Shown piece by piece: positions 8,598-16,936 of a DNA stretch of 64,000 bases. Position numbers and translations under genes: made by a program. Source of the stretch: Verrucomicrobiaceae bacterium (lineage in GTDB: Bacteria > Verrucomicrobiota > Verrucomicrobiia > Verrucomicrobiales > Verrucomicrobiaceae). The stretch is taken from contig JADJPM010000004.1 of NCBI GenBank assembly GCA_016713245.1, positions 1,736,001 to 1,800,000 of the forward strand. The letters are read 5' to 3'. The notes below the pieces were generated by a model, which made no database searches, was not told where the DNA came from, and saw nothing but the letters and a program-made list of their open reading frames with translations. The first letter of the stretch is position 1. The number at the start of each line of letters is the position of its first letter.

Positions 8598-9137
8598 TCA
8601 TGCCGATGTCGGCGGTCTGCGTCTGGCGAGAAATTGGTCACGCTCTCTGGACCACTTTTCGTCAACTTCCTGGTTGGTTAACAATGGTGGTGGCTGATTC
8701 GCGTTTGAGGCTCGAAGGGCGGAGCAGTAGGCGTGCGAACCATAGTCAGGACAGTCCAAGACAGCATGAATAAAGCTTTCGGGCGGCGAGTATGAGTGGT
8801 CGCCAATGTAGTGCGTGATCATGCCGGGCGTAAGGTAGATAACGCCATCACCGGGAATCCAGAGGTTCTCATGTGAGCGCGTCGCCCTGCTACCAACTGG
8901 CGATCCGTGAGCACACAAACTGCACTGATGGGATCCTCGGAAGGCAAAAGATGGATAATGATCCCAAGACCGGGCAATCAAATCCTCCAGTCGATCAAGT
9001 AGTGCCGGTGGCGTCACGCCAGTCGAATACTCGTGGGGATGTTCAAGCCAGCCGACACTCAGAAGTGGCGAACTCCATGAATTGGCATCGCACGGCCCTG
9101 AATGGTAGTAGCACAAGGCGAGGTCTTCGAAGTGCAT
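8598..9137 (-). CDS. Hypothetical protein with GSHQCSLC motif
   Basis: The frame gives 179 residues without signal peptide or membrane helix. Recognisable features are LLSVGWLEHPHEYSTG near residues 26-41, RGSHQCSLC near 67-75, and a block reading GDGVIYLTPGMITHYIGDH followed by YSPPESFIHAVLDC. I recall a family of small uncharacterised proteins, often in accessory regions, with the same order: GxHxCxxC, then a Y..P..I.HY...H.Y.PP..F..A segment. No function is known to me. The start at 9137 has no clear ribosome-binding site, and the gene lies in an accessory stretch between repeat elements. Confidence 0.6.
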   Translation of the reverse strand: MHFEDLALCYYHSGPCDANSWSSPLLSVGWLEHPHEYSTGVTPPALLDRLEDLIARSWDHYPSFAFRGSHQCSLCAHGSPVGSRATRSHENLWIPGDGVIYLTPGMITHYIGDHSYSPPESFIHAVLDCPDYGSHAYCSALRASNANQPPPLLTNQEVDEKWSRERDQFLARRRPPTSA

Positions 9138-9325
9138 GGCGAGTGATTTTGCTATTTGGCCGTACGCGCCGGATCAGGCGATGTCGATGAGTGGACGTTG
9201 CTGGCACGACAGACTGCCACGAGCCGTTGCCTGCATCCGTTCGGCCTTGGGTGTGGTGTTGAGGTTCATGCGGCTGAGGAACGAAACATCCGTGGACAGA
9301 ATATGTGATGGAATCCTCGTCGCGG

Positions 9326-9739
9326 CTACCATGTGTATAAATTTGTGGCTGCTTTCGGATGCTTGGCGAGCGCGGAGCGATAGACCTCGTCAGCGGATAC
9401 AGCGTCTTTCGCAAACGGAAGACCTTCGAGCTTGGCAGTTTCAACCGGCCCAAAATCAATGTGCCAGTCTTCGAGCCAAGAGGGTGAAATCCATCTAGCT
9501 GCGTTCCAGTATAATCGTCCCTTCAGGAACTCTCGTGTCTGGGGCTGGAGAGGGTGATCTGAATCCGTCAGTGCTGAATAACAGATCTTCGCTTCCTCGA
9601 CTGAGTGATAAGTCGAACCAAGTAAATCCAAACTCCATGCGGCAAGAAGTGCGCTGACGGCCCCAAAGAACAATCCAGTAATAAGGCCAGTCACGAAGCG
9701 TGATCTGGAAGGCGATGAGGGAGAAATCGAAGCCGACAT
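9326..9739 (-). CDS. Small hypothetical protein with one membrane helix
   Basis: The 137-residue frame begins with a Ser/Arg-rich segment, followed by one membrane helix at about 16-40 (FVTGLITGLFFGAVSALLAAW). A soluble C-terminal part of about 95 residues includes LKGRLYWNAARWISPSWL. I do not recognise a family. Base composition around it is less GC-rich than the housekeeping genes, fitting an accessory region. It may be paired with the gene ending at 8598, although almost 190 bases separate them. Confidence 0.5.
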   Translation of the reverse strand: MSASISPSSPSRSRFVTGLITGLFFGAVSALLAAWSLDLLGSTYHSVEEAKICYSALTDSDHPLQPQTREFLKGRLYWNAARWISPSWLEDWHIDFGPVETAKLEGLPFAKDAVSADEVYRSALAKHPKAATNLYTW

Positions 9740-10111
9740 AGCTCAATAGTTTTCACAGTTACCCAGGCCTGGGTTCTTGGCCGAACATTGTTTAGTCACA
9801 ATAAACTGTGGGCGAATCAGATTAGCCCACAATTTTCTGTGGAATAACCGGGTTGAAGTTGGGGGGCGTTCACGAAACGAAAGGATTTTCGATGAATGTG
9901 CCGATTGGAGCGACTAAGTCGCCGGAGGTCAAGCCTTGGGTAAGACGAGGTTGGTCAAGAGCTGACAAAGATCGCTCGCCTGAGCGGTGAGAAAAGGCAG
10001 CATGATAGCCTGAACCGTGGGCGATGCCTGGCTGACCTCCCCATGTGCCTTTTGAGGATGAAGCCATTGATGGGCTTGAGAAGGGGCCGTGAGCCGCTAC
10101 GATCTGCCACC
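9740..10111. other. Intergenic region between divergent genes
   Basis: No gene is supported in these 372 bases. They separate divergent genes, so promoters for both are expected. A small inverted repeat, GTGGGC at 9808-9813 with GCCCAC at 9825-9830, could be a hairpin or an operator. I see no convincing promoter boxes. Confidence 0.4.
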
Positions 10112-10582
10112 ATGCGTTTTCCAGCCTTCACCGCCCTGTTTCTTTTTCTGCTGCCTTTTTGTGCCCTGGCCGAGGTGCCTGAGGTGGTGGTGAGTCAGCT
10201 CCGAGTGGATGTGCGCAGTGCCATCATCCGGCTGGCGCCAAAAGGCTACACCCCACCCGTGCAGGAGGTGGATGAGACGCTGAACTTGGTGGTGCGTGAG
10301 ATGAATGCGGAGAAAGATCCCTTTGTGCTGACCCCGGAGGAGCTGGTGGCCTTCCGCAAAGATGAAACGGGTCTCAGCTACGAGGAGCTCTCGCGGGTGA
10401 TGAACGCTCTGAAGAAGGGCGTGAACAACAAGCAGCTGCCTCACATGCTGGCCTTTTACGACCACCTGCTCGATAGCCGCGCTCTTTCCCCCCGCCAAAA
10501 GATCCTCTGCTACCGCATGACGATGCACGCGGCGGCTTCCTCGAAGGTGGTGATCCCGCCTGCGCCTGTGGCGAAGCCTTGA
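10112..10582 (+). CDS. Secreted hypothetical protein
   Basis: The protein has 156 residues. The start is placed at 10112 because it opens directly with a signal peptide (MRFPAFTALFLFLLPFCALA). An ATG at 10043 in the same frame would add 23 unlike residues. The mature part is mainly helical and charged (VDETLNLVVREMNAEKDPF, LTPEELVAFRKDETG, LSPRQKILCYRMTMHAAA). No catalytic motif is visible and I do not recognise a family. Its stop at 10582 nearly touches the stop of proB on the other strand. Confidence 0.65.
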   Translation: MRFPAFTALFLFLLPFCALAEVPEVVVSQLRVDVRSAIIRLAPKGYTPPVQEVDETLNLVVREMNAEKDPFVLTPEELVAFRKDETGLSYEELSRVMNALKKGVNNKQLPHMLAFYDHLLDSRALSPRQKILCYRMTMHAAASSKVVIPPAPVAKP

Positions 10583-10583
10583 A

Positions 10584-11369
10584 TCAGAGCTTCCGACCCG
10601 GAAAGCGGGTGCAAACGCCGCCACCGGCGATGACGGCGGGGAGCTGCTCGGCGTGGCGACCGCTGGCGATGATGCAGGTGATGCCGGCATTGACGGCGTC
10701 CTGCACGGCTTGGAGCTTGGAGATCATGCCGCCGGTGCCGAGCGTGGATTTCGCCTGCTCGGCATGGTGGAGCACGTCGTCGATATTGGTGACGACGGGG
10801 ATGGGACCTTCCTCGGGCTTTTTCATGTCACGCAGCAGGCCAGGGGCGCTGGTGAGGAGCATGAGGGTGGTGGCTCCCCAGAACTGCGCCACACGGGAGG
10901 AGAGCTTGTCGTTGTCGCCATAGCGCAGTTCCTCGACAGCGACGGAGTCGTTCTCATTGATGACGGGGACGACCTGGGGGAACTCAAGCAACTTGTCGAG
11001 CACGGCCTTCACCCGTGGAGAGCGGTCGGCATTTTCAAAGTCCTCATGGGTGACAAGAAGCTGCGCCACATGCAGGCCGTGATCGCGGAGCAGGCTCTCG
11101 TAAGCGTGCATGAGGTGCGTCTGGCCGACGGCGGCGAGTGCCTGGAGCGTGGTGACGTCCGTGGGGCGCTGAGAAAACTCCAGCGGCTTCAACCCGGAGG
11201 CGACGGCACCACTGCTGACGACGACCACGGCGTGGCCGGCCTGTTTGAGCAGGGCCACGGCCTCGACGAGCTTGCGCAGTTGCACCGGATCGGGCTCTGG
11301 CGTGCTCACTTTGGTGAGGATGCCGGAACCGAACTTCAAAACGATGCGCTGGGGGGCTGCGGAGGTCAT
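10584..11369 (-). CDS. proB: Glutamate 5-kinase, short form without PUA domain
   Basis: This 261-residue enzyme phosphorylates glutamate to gamma-glutamyl phosphate, the first step of proline synthesis, in the cytoplasm. The amino-acid-kinase fold is shown by VLKFGSGIL near residue 10, VVSSGAVASGL near 48-58, the VINENDSV block near 135-142, and GTGGMISKLQAVQDA near 205-219. The start is placed at 11369, where family similarity begins; further upstream in-frame ATGs lie across the neighbouring gene's leader. E. coli ProB has 367 residues with a C-terminal PUA domain, which is missing here; PUA-less forms exist. No proA is in the window. Confidence 0.9.
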   Translation of the reverse strand: MTSAAPQRIVLKFGSGILTKVSTPEPDPVQLRKLVEAVALLKQAGHAVVVVSSGAVASGLKPLEFSQRPTDVTTLQALAAVGQTHLMHAYESLLRDHGLHVAQLLVTHEDFENADRSPRVKAVLDKLLEFPQVVPVINENDSVAVEELRYGDNDKLSSRVAQFWGATTLMLLTSAPGLLRDMKKPEEGPIPVVTNIDDVLHHAEQAKSTLGTGGMISKLQAVQDAVNAGITCIIASGRHAEQLPAVIAGGGVCTRFPGRKL

Positions 11370-11478
11370 GGGGGCGTGAAGTATGGCGGAGGCCGGGCGT
11401 TGCGAAAGTGGTTTTCCAACTGGCGGTGGCCTGCGTGCTACGCTGGACATCCGGCGGCGGGTGCGCTTCCATCGGCGC

Positions 11479-12042
11479 ATGCGATTGATTTTATTCCTCT
11501 GCCTGCTGCTGCCCTTCACGGGCTGTGGCCTGCTGAAAAAGAAAACGCCACCGCCGAAAGATAACCGCACCGGCCAGGCGCGGCTCATCGGCGTGATCGA
11601 GATGGTGAACCCGGAGCAGAACTATGTGCTGATCAATTGTGAAACTAGGCCCACGCTGGATGAGGGCACGGTTTTGATCGGTCTCGATGCGAACGGGCAG
11701 AAATCGAAGCTCGTCGTCACGCCGGAGCGAAAGGGGAACTATCTCACGGCGGACATCCAGGAAGGCATGCCCTCCGTCGGCAGCCTGGCGCTGCAAAAGA
11801 TCCGCGAGTCCGATACGCTGCCAACTCCGCCCAAGGAGGCCCCGGCCGTTGAAGCCACCACGCAGCCCGCGTCGGCGGCGCCGGCGTTTGAGATGCCTGG
11901 TGAGCGTCCGCCCCCCATCCCGGAGATCCAGTTTCCTTCCAAGCCTGCCTCTTCCTCTCCATCTCCTGCGCCATCCACCAGCGGTGACCTTCCGCTGCCC
12001 AAGCCGCTGGAGCCAGCCCCCCTACTTCCCGAGATCCGATGA
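11479..12042 (+). CDS. Lipoprotein with proline-rich C-terminus
   Basis: The 187-residue product begins with a lipoprotein signal (MRLILFLCLLLPFTGC, lipobox LPFTGC with Cys16). After a lysine/proline spacer there is a compact domain at about 30-105 (ARLIGVIEMVNPEQNYVLINCE to MPSVGSLALQK), resembling a small beta-barrel. The last 80 residues are rich in Pro, Ser and Ala. It is probably anchored in a membrane and spans periplasm or wall. Its stop overlaps the moeA start (ATGA), so the two are translationally coupled, though no functional link is obvious. Confidence 0.75.
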   Translation: MRLILFLCLLLPFTGCGLLKKKTPPPKDNRTGQARLIGVIEMVNPEQNYVLINCETRPTLDEGTVLIGLDANGQKSKLVVTPERKGNYLTADIQEGMPSVGSLALQKIRESDTLPTPPKEAPAVEATTQPASAAPAFEMPGERPPPIPEIQFPSKPASSSPSPAPSTSGDLPLPKPLEPAPLLPEIR

Positions 12043-13223
12043 TTTCCGAACACGAGGCTTTGCAACGCGTGCTGGCGGCGATGAAGCCCATGGAGCGACA
12101 AACGATGTCCCTGTCGGAGGCGCTCGATGCCTTCGCTGGCCGCGACCTGATCGCCAGCGTGCCGATTCCTGGCTTTGAGCAGTCGTCCATGGATGGCTAT
12201 GCGCTGCGTGCGGCGGAGGCGTCTCTCGAATCGCTGCCGGTGATCGGCGAGCAGCCTGCGGGGCGAGATTTGGGACTCGTTTGCGAGCCTGGAAGTTGCA
12301 TTCGCATCTTCACCGGGGCTCCGCTGCCTGCAGGAGCGGATGCGGTGATCATGCAGGAAGATGTGCGCCGGGAGGGCGGGACCATTCGATGCCTCGACAG
12401 CGTGGAGAAAGGCGAAAATGTGCGTCGGGCAGGTGCCGATGTCTGTGCGGGTCAAATCGTGCTTCGACGCGGCGAAAGGCTGACCCCGGCTCGGCTGGGC
12501 CTTTTGGCCTCGCAGGGACTTGTGGAGGTCGAAGTGACACGCAAGCCCAAGGTGGCCGTTTTAAGCACGGGCGATGAATTGATCGCCCCTGGCAGTGGTC
12601 CGCTGGCGGCGGGGCAGATTTACAACTCGAACGCCACCATGCTGGCGGGTCTTCTTCGGCGTCTGGGCATCATCGAGATCACGACGGAGCATTGCGCCGA
12701 TGATTTGCAGGCCACGACGACTTGCCTGGAGCGTCTGACGGCGACTCACGATGCGGTGATCCTCAGCGGCGGCGTCTCGGTGGGTGATCACGATCAGGTG
12801 AAGCCCGCGTTGAAGTGTCTCGGCATCGAGCCGGAGCTGTGGCGGGTGAAAGTGAAGCCCGGAAAGCCCTTCCTCTTTGCCAAAAGCTCGCGAGCCTTCG
12901 TCTTCGGACTGCCTGGAAATCCTGTCTCGTCCTTCGTGACTTTTTTGCTCTTCGTGCGCCCCGCCATGCTGCGCCTGATGGGAGCCTGCGAGGCTGAAAT
13001 TGAGCCGCTGATGCTCCAAGTGCCGCTCGCGGAGCCGATGAGCAATGACGGAGATCGTCCTCACTACATCCGCGGCCGACTGGTGAAGGGCCGCTTCGAA
13101 TCCAGTGGCATGCAGCAAAGCCACGCGCTGCATGCGTTGGCCCGCGCCGATGCCCTGCTGAGGCTGGAGGCTGGCGAAACGATCACGGCCGGTGCCTGCG
13201 GCACCGTGTGGCGGCTGGATTGA
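12039..13223 (+). CDS. moeA: Molybdopterin molybdenumtransferase
   Basis: The 394-residue enzyme inserts molybdate into adenylylated molybdopterin to make molybdenum cofactor in the cytoplasm. It shows SMDGYALRA near residues 50-58, a STGDEL segment near 176-181, a SGGVSVGDHD block near 247-256, and GLPGNPVSSFV near 290-300. It ends with the small beta-barrel domain IV (HYIRGRLVKGRF). Length matches the family (about 400). The start overlaps the stop of the upstream lipoprotein gene by four bases. No other cofactor gene lies in the window. Confidence 0.92.
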   Translation: MISEHEALQRVLAAMKPMERQTMSLSEALDAFAGRDLIASVPIPGFEQSSMDGYALRAAEASLESLPVIGEQPAGRDLGLVCEPGSCIRIFTGAPLPAGADAVIMQEDVRREGGTIRCLDSVEKGENVRRAGADVCAGQIVLRRGERLTPARLGLLASQGLVEVEVTRKPKVAVLSTGDELIAPGSGPLAAGQIYNSNATMLAGLLRRLGIIEITTEHCADDLQATTTCLERLTATHDAVILSGGVSVGDHDQVKPALKCLGIEPELWRVKVKPGKPFLFAKSSRAFVFGLPGNPVSSFVTFLLFVRPAMLRLMGACEAEIEPLMLQVPLAEPMSNDGDRPHYIRGRLVKGRFESSGMQQSHALHALARADALLRLEAGETITAGACGTVWRLD

Positions 13224-13269
13224 AACAGTTGCGCCACTTTGGGGCCGCTCCATGCTCGCCGCCCTCATC

Positions 13270-13878
13270 ATGGAACACGTCCTCGTCATCACCCGCGCTC
13301 TTTTGGATCAACTCGGCAGCTTTCAGGGCTTCCAGCCGGACGCGGATCGTTATCTGCATGCCATGCTCGCCTCCGGCGCGAACCATTTCATGGAGCGTCC
13401 CGCCGCGGAGAACGATCCCTCGCACAAGCAACTCATCCCGTATGCCGTGTTTCATCATGCGGGCCGTTTCCTTACCTACACTCGCGGCGGAAGTTCCGGT
13501 GAGAAGCGTCTCGTCGCGAAGCGCTCCATCGGCATAGGCGGCCACATCAATCCCATCGACGCTGCCCAAGACAGCCTCGGCGAAACGATGTACTACAACG
13601 GCGTCGAAAGAGAGATCGCTGAAGAGCTCGTTCTCGGTGGCACGCACACCCAGCGTGTGATCGGCCTCATCAATGATGACTCGACCGAGGTGGGCAGCGT
13701 GCATCTCGGCGTCGTGCATCTTTTTGAACTCTCTAATGACGACGTGAAATCGAACGAGGACGCCATTCAGGATCTGCGCTTTGAAACGCTGGAGGATCTC
13801 CACGAGAGCCGCGACCGACTGGAAACTTGGTCCCAAATTTGCATTGATCATCTCTGGCAGGCCCGGCAGAAGGCCTGA
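13270..13878 (+). CDS. NUDIX-fold phosphoesterase
   Basis: The product has about 202 residues if it starts at the ATG at 13270 (MEHVLVITRALLDQLG). An ATG at 13252 adds six residues and cannot be excluded. A central NUDIX-type segment reads GIGGHINPID near residues 85-95, followed by a Nudix box core REIAEELVLG near 112-121. The spacing is longer than the classical box, so the exact class is unsure. A preceding block (KQLIPYAVFHHAGRFLTYTRGG) is typical of this verrucomicrobial and planctomycete subgroup. The substrate is probably a nucleoside diphosphate derivative, but it cannot be specified. Confidence 0.75.
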   Translation: MEHVLVITRALLDQLGSFQGFQPDADRYLHAMLASGANHFMERPAAENDPSHKQLIPYAVFHHAGRFLTYTRGGSSGEKRLVAKRSIGIGGHINPIDAAQDSLGETMYYNGVEREIAEELVLGGTHTQRVIGLINDDSTEVGSVHLGVVHLFELSNDDVKSNEDAIQDLRFETLEDLHESRDRLETWSQICIDHLWQARQKA

Positions 13879-13941
13879 CGCCCGCCGAGGCAAGAAAACC
13901 TTGTCGTCGCCGAGTAAACCTGTTTTGCTTCGATTATCCCC

Positions 13942-14589
13942 ATGGAAGAATCCACCCTCAGTGCCCCCGCAGTCGCCCTGCCCGTCATTCCATCCGAGCC
14001 CGCCCCGGGAAGCAGCGCTGCCGAGGATCGTGACCTCGTGGCTCGTGCTCAAAATGGCGATACCCGCGCCTTTGACGATCTCATCCGTAAGTACACCAAC
14101 AAGCTCTACGGCCTCGTCTATAACATGACCTCGAATCGCGAGGACACGGCGGACCTACTTCAGGAGGTTTTTGCCAAAGCGTATCGCTCGCTGGGGCGGT
14201 TCATGGGGAAATCCTCGTTTTACACATGGATTTATTCCATCGCAGTAAACATGACGCTTAATCACATCAAAAAGCGCGGTCGTCACATGAAGGTGAGTCT
14301 TGACGATGTAGATACAGGGATAGAGAACGATCCAGACTTCATTGCGGTGACCACGGCAAAGACCGGTGTGGGCCGCGAAGTAAACATCCATGAGCTGCAA
14401 AAAAGACTGAACGAAGCCATGATGAAGCTGTCTGAGGATCACCGCACGGTGGTGACTCTGTATGACATTCAGGGTCACCAGCATGCCGAAATCAGCAGGA
14501 TGCTAGGAGTCTCCGAAGGCACCGTCCGCTCCCGCTTGTTTTACGCTCACCGCCAGTTGCAAGCCTACCTCGAAGACTTCATTAAATAA
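13942..14589 (+). CDS. ECF-type RNA polymerase sigma factor
   Basis: This 215-residue sigma-70 family factor of the extracytoplasmic-function class directs RNA polymerase to a stress regulon. Region 2 is at about 30-115 (FDDLIRKYTNKLYGLVYNM, DLLQEVFAKAYRSL, SSFYTWIYSIAVN). Region 4 is at about 160-210 (VVTLYDIQGHQHAEISRML, GVSEGTVRSRLFYAHRQL). An extra 30 Pro/Ser/Ala-rich residues precede region 2. The next gene, 34 bases downstream, encodes a small membrane protein with a short cytoplasmic head, the usual place for an anti-sigma factor. Confidence 0.9.
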   Translation: MEESTLSAPAVALPVIPSEPAPGSSAAEDRDLVARAQNGDTRAFDDLIRKYTNKLYGLVYNMTSNREDTADLLQEVFAKAYRSLGRFMGKSSFYTWIYSIAVNMTLNHIKKRGRHMKVSLDDVDTGIENDPDFIAVTTAKTGVGREVNIHELQKRLNEAMMKLSEDHRTVVTLYDIQGHQHAEISRMLGVSEGTVRSRLFYAHRQLQAYLEDFIK

Positions 14590-14623
14590 CCTATCTCCCG
14601 CGATAACCAACGATACCCACGCC

Positions 14624-15025
14624 ATGAACGACGAAGAGTTCGAAGACATTCGCAAGCTGATGCGCCTCAAGCGCCATGAAACGCCCGGTGAGGGCTTCAC
14701 GGATAGCTTCATCAAAGAGTTTCACCGCCGCCAGCGTGACGTTGCCCAGCAGCAGTCCGGTCTGGAGCGCTTCATGCAGATGCTCGGTGATAAGTTTGAG
14801 GCCTTCCTCAATCCCAAATGCGGCTTGGCTGCCGCCGCCGCCGTGATCGCCCTCGTGGCCGTCATGCTGAATGGCTTCAATGGCGTCGCTCCTGCGTCGA
14901 ATCAGCCAGCCCAGGCTGTCTCGAAGGTCGAAGACGCCAAAAAGAAGGCTGAAGACCCGGATAAGCTTCAAAACAAGCCCAATGGTGTCGCGATTCCGAT
15001 CTCTGACCTGAAAGGTTCAAAATAG
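14624..15025 (+). CDS. Single-pass membrane protein, probable partner of the ECF sigma factor
   Basis: The 133-residue protein has a charged N-terminal part (residues 1-65, helical), one membrane helix at about 68-87 (AAAAAVIALVAVMLNG) and a Lys/Asp-rich tail. Topology and position directly after the sigma gene suggest an anti-sigma role, holding the factor at the membrane. It has no HxxxCxxC zinc motif of the ZAS anti-sigma class, so this is inference from context. It ends in a short segment, VAIPISDLKGSK, outside the helix. Confidence 0.6.
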   Translation: MNDEEFEDIRKLMRLKRHETPGEGFTDSFIKEFHRRQRDVAQQQSGLERFMQMLGDKFEAFLNPKCGLAAAAAVIALVAVMLNGFNGVAPASNQPAQAVSKVEDAKKKAEDPDKLQNKPNGVAIPISDLKGSK

Positions 15026-15304
15026 GACGCCGACAATTTGTCGCCATGCCGGTTATTGGCAGGAAACTTCTCTTTGCCATCGGCTTGAACGGTGCCTAAA
15101 ATCGCGGCCGTTCATGGAAATGCCGTCCACCAGCCTCCAGATTATCCGAATTATCAGCGGACTCCTCAGCGCGTAACGCAGCCGAGAGAGTCCGTTTCGT
15201 TTTGATCTGGTGACCTTTCCGCACGATGGCCGGATGATGCACTAGGGGCGTTGCACTTTCCATTTCGCCAGGGCCATCGGCCATTCCTTCCTTTTTTGAC
15301 TCAA

Positions 15305-16870
15305 ATGACACCCGTTACCATCTACGACACCACCCTCCGCGACGGCACCCAGGGCACAGGCATCTCCTTCAGCACGCTCGACAAGATCCGCGTGGCCGAA
15401 AAGCTCGATGAATTCGGCGTTCACTACATCGAGGGCGGCTGGCCAGGCTCGAACCCCAAGGACGCTGCTTTCTTTGAAGAAGCTGCGAAGCGCACTTGGA
15501 AGACCGCCCGAATCACGGCCTTTGGCATGACCCGTCGTGGTAAAATGAAGGTTGAAGACGATCCGCAGGTCAAAATGCTCCTCGATGCCAAAACGCCCGC
15601 CGTGACCATCGTCGGCAAAACCTGGCCGCTGCATGTCACCGAGGTCTTCCAGGTCACTTTGGAGGAAAACCTCGCGATGATCGCCGACACGGTCGCCTAC
15701 CTCAAAAAGCATGGCCGCGAGGTGCTGTATGATGCGGAGCACTTCTTCGACAGCTTCCGCGAAGACCCGGAATACTCGCTGAAGACCATCAAAGCCGCCT
15801 CCGATGCCGGCGCGGACCTCGTCGTGCTTTGCGAGACGAACGGCGGTGCTTTGCCGGAGTTCGTCGAGGAGGTCACGAAGAAGGCCATCGCTCATCTCGG
15901 CAAGCCGGTGGGCATTCATACCCACAACGACGGCGGTGTCGGCGTGGCCAATGCGCTTGCTGCTGTGCGTGCGGGAGCCTGCCAGGTGCAGGGCACCATC
16001 AATGGCTACGGTGAACGCGTCGGGAATTGCAACCTCGTCACCATCATGCCGAACCTCCAGATCAAGATGGGCATCCCGCTTGGCATTGATCTGATGCACC
16101 TCCGCGAACTCGCCCACTTCGTCGATGAACTCGCCAATGTGCCGCACGACATCCGTGCGCCTTACGTCGGCCTCGCCGCCTTCACGCACAAAGGCGGCCT
16201 GCACGTTCATGCTGTGCAAAAGCTCGCTCGCACTTATGAGCACGTCGATCCCACCCTCGTTGGCAATGAGCGCATCATCACCATCTCCGACATGTCCGGC
16301 CAGTCGAACGTCCTCGTGAAGGCAGAGGGCATGGGCTTCAAATTTGCCAAGGGAGATCCCAAAGTGCAGAGCATTCTCGCCGAGGTGAAGCGCCTCGAAA
16401 GCGAAGGCTGTGAGTTTGAAGCGGCCGAAGCCTCCTTTGAGATGCTCATCCGCAAGCAACTCGGCCTCTATACGCCCTCCTTCACCCTCATCGAATACCA
16501 CAGCACCCATCGTTTCCGTGGTGGCGAGCATGGTTTTGAGACCTGCGAGGCCACCATCAAGATCGACGTCAACGGCACGCCCGTTTACACCGTCGATGAA
16601 GGTGATGGCCCCGTGAATGCCCTCGACAATGCTCTGCGCAAGGCCCTTCTCCCGTCCTATCCCGCCATCCAGATCATGCGCCTCGCTGATTACAAGGTGC
16701 GCATCATCGACGGCGGCAGCGGCACCGCCGCCAAGACCCGCGTGCTCATCACCAGCACCGATGGCAATGCCACCTGGAGCACCGTCGGCGTGAGCTGCAA
16801 CATCATCGACGCGAGCTGGAAGGCCCTCGTGGATGGCATCGAATACTTCCTGAGCAAGCAGGTCGCGTAA
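15305..16870 (+). CDS. cimA: Citramalate synthase
   Basis: The 521-residue enzyme condenses pyruvate and acetyl-CoA to (R)-citramalate, the entry to threonine-independent isoleucine synthesis. The DRE-TIM barrel shows DTTLRDGTQ at residues 7-15, HTHNDGG near 206-212 and NGYGERVGNCNL near 232-243. The C-terminal third (about 390-521) is a LeuA-type regulatory dimer domain (YKVRIIDGGSGTAAKTRVLI). The IHTHNDGGVGVANAL form and overall length fit the CimA group better than isopropylmalate synthase. The ATG at 15305 is used because the barrel begins two residues later. A strong hairpin terminator follows. Confidence 0.88.
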   Translation: MTPVTIYDTTLRDGTQGTGISFSTLDKIRVAEKLDEFGVHYIEGGWPGSNPKDAAFFEEAAKRTWKTARITAFGMTRRGKMKVEDDPQVKMLLDAKTPAVTIVGKTWPLHVTEVFQVTLEENLAMIADTVAYLKKHGREVLYDAEHFFDSFREDPEYSLKTIKAASDAGADLVVLCETNGGALPEFVEEVTKKAIAHLGKPVGIHTHNDGGVGVANALAAVRAGACQVQGTINGYGERVGNCNLVTIMPNLQIKMGIPLGIDLMHLRELAHFVDELANVPHDIRAPYVGLAAFTHKGGLHVHAVQKLARTYEHVDPTLVGNERIITISDMSGQSNVLVKAEGMGFKFAKGDPKVQSILAEVKRLESEGCEFEAAEASFEMLIRKQLGLYTPSFTLIEYHSTHRFRGGEHGFETCEATIKIDVNGTPVYTVDEGDGPVNALDNALRKALLPSYPAIQIMRLADYKVRIIDGGSGTAAKTRVLITSTDGNATWSTVGVSCNIIDASWKALVDGIEYFLSKQVA

Positions 16871-16881
16871 GCAGCCAAAAT

Positions 16882-16914
16882 AAAACGCCGCAGAGGAAAC
16901 TCTGCGGCGTTTTT
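16882..16914. terminator. Intrinsic terminator between convergent genes
   Basis: A perfect stem AAAACGCCGCAGAG with CTCTGCGGCGTTTT closes over a GAAA loop and is followed by T residues. Its A- and T-rich ends let it work in both directions, ending cimA and the convergent isomerase-like gene whose stop is at 16937. Confidence 0.9.
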
Positions 16915-16936
16915 GCATTCAAACTGGATGCGACGA

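Noticed and set aside
15242..16918. A long open frame antisense to the citramalate synthase gene
   Set aside because: It follows from GC-rich codon use of cimA; it has no domain, start signal or neighbours that fit, while the sense frame has all catalytic motifs.
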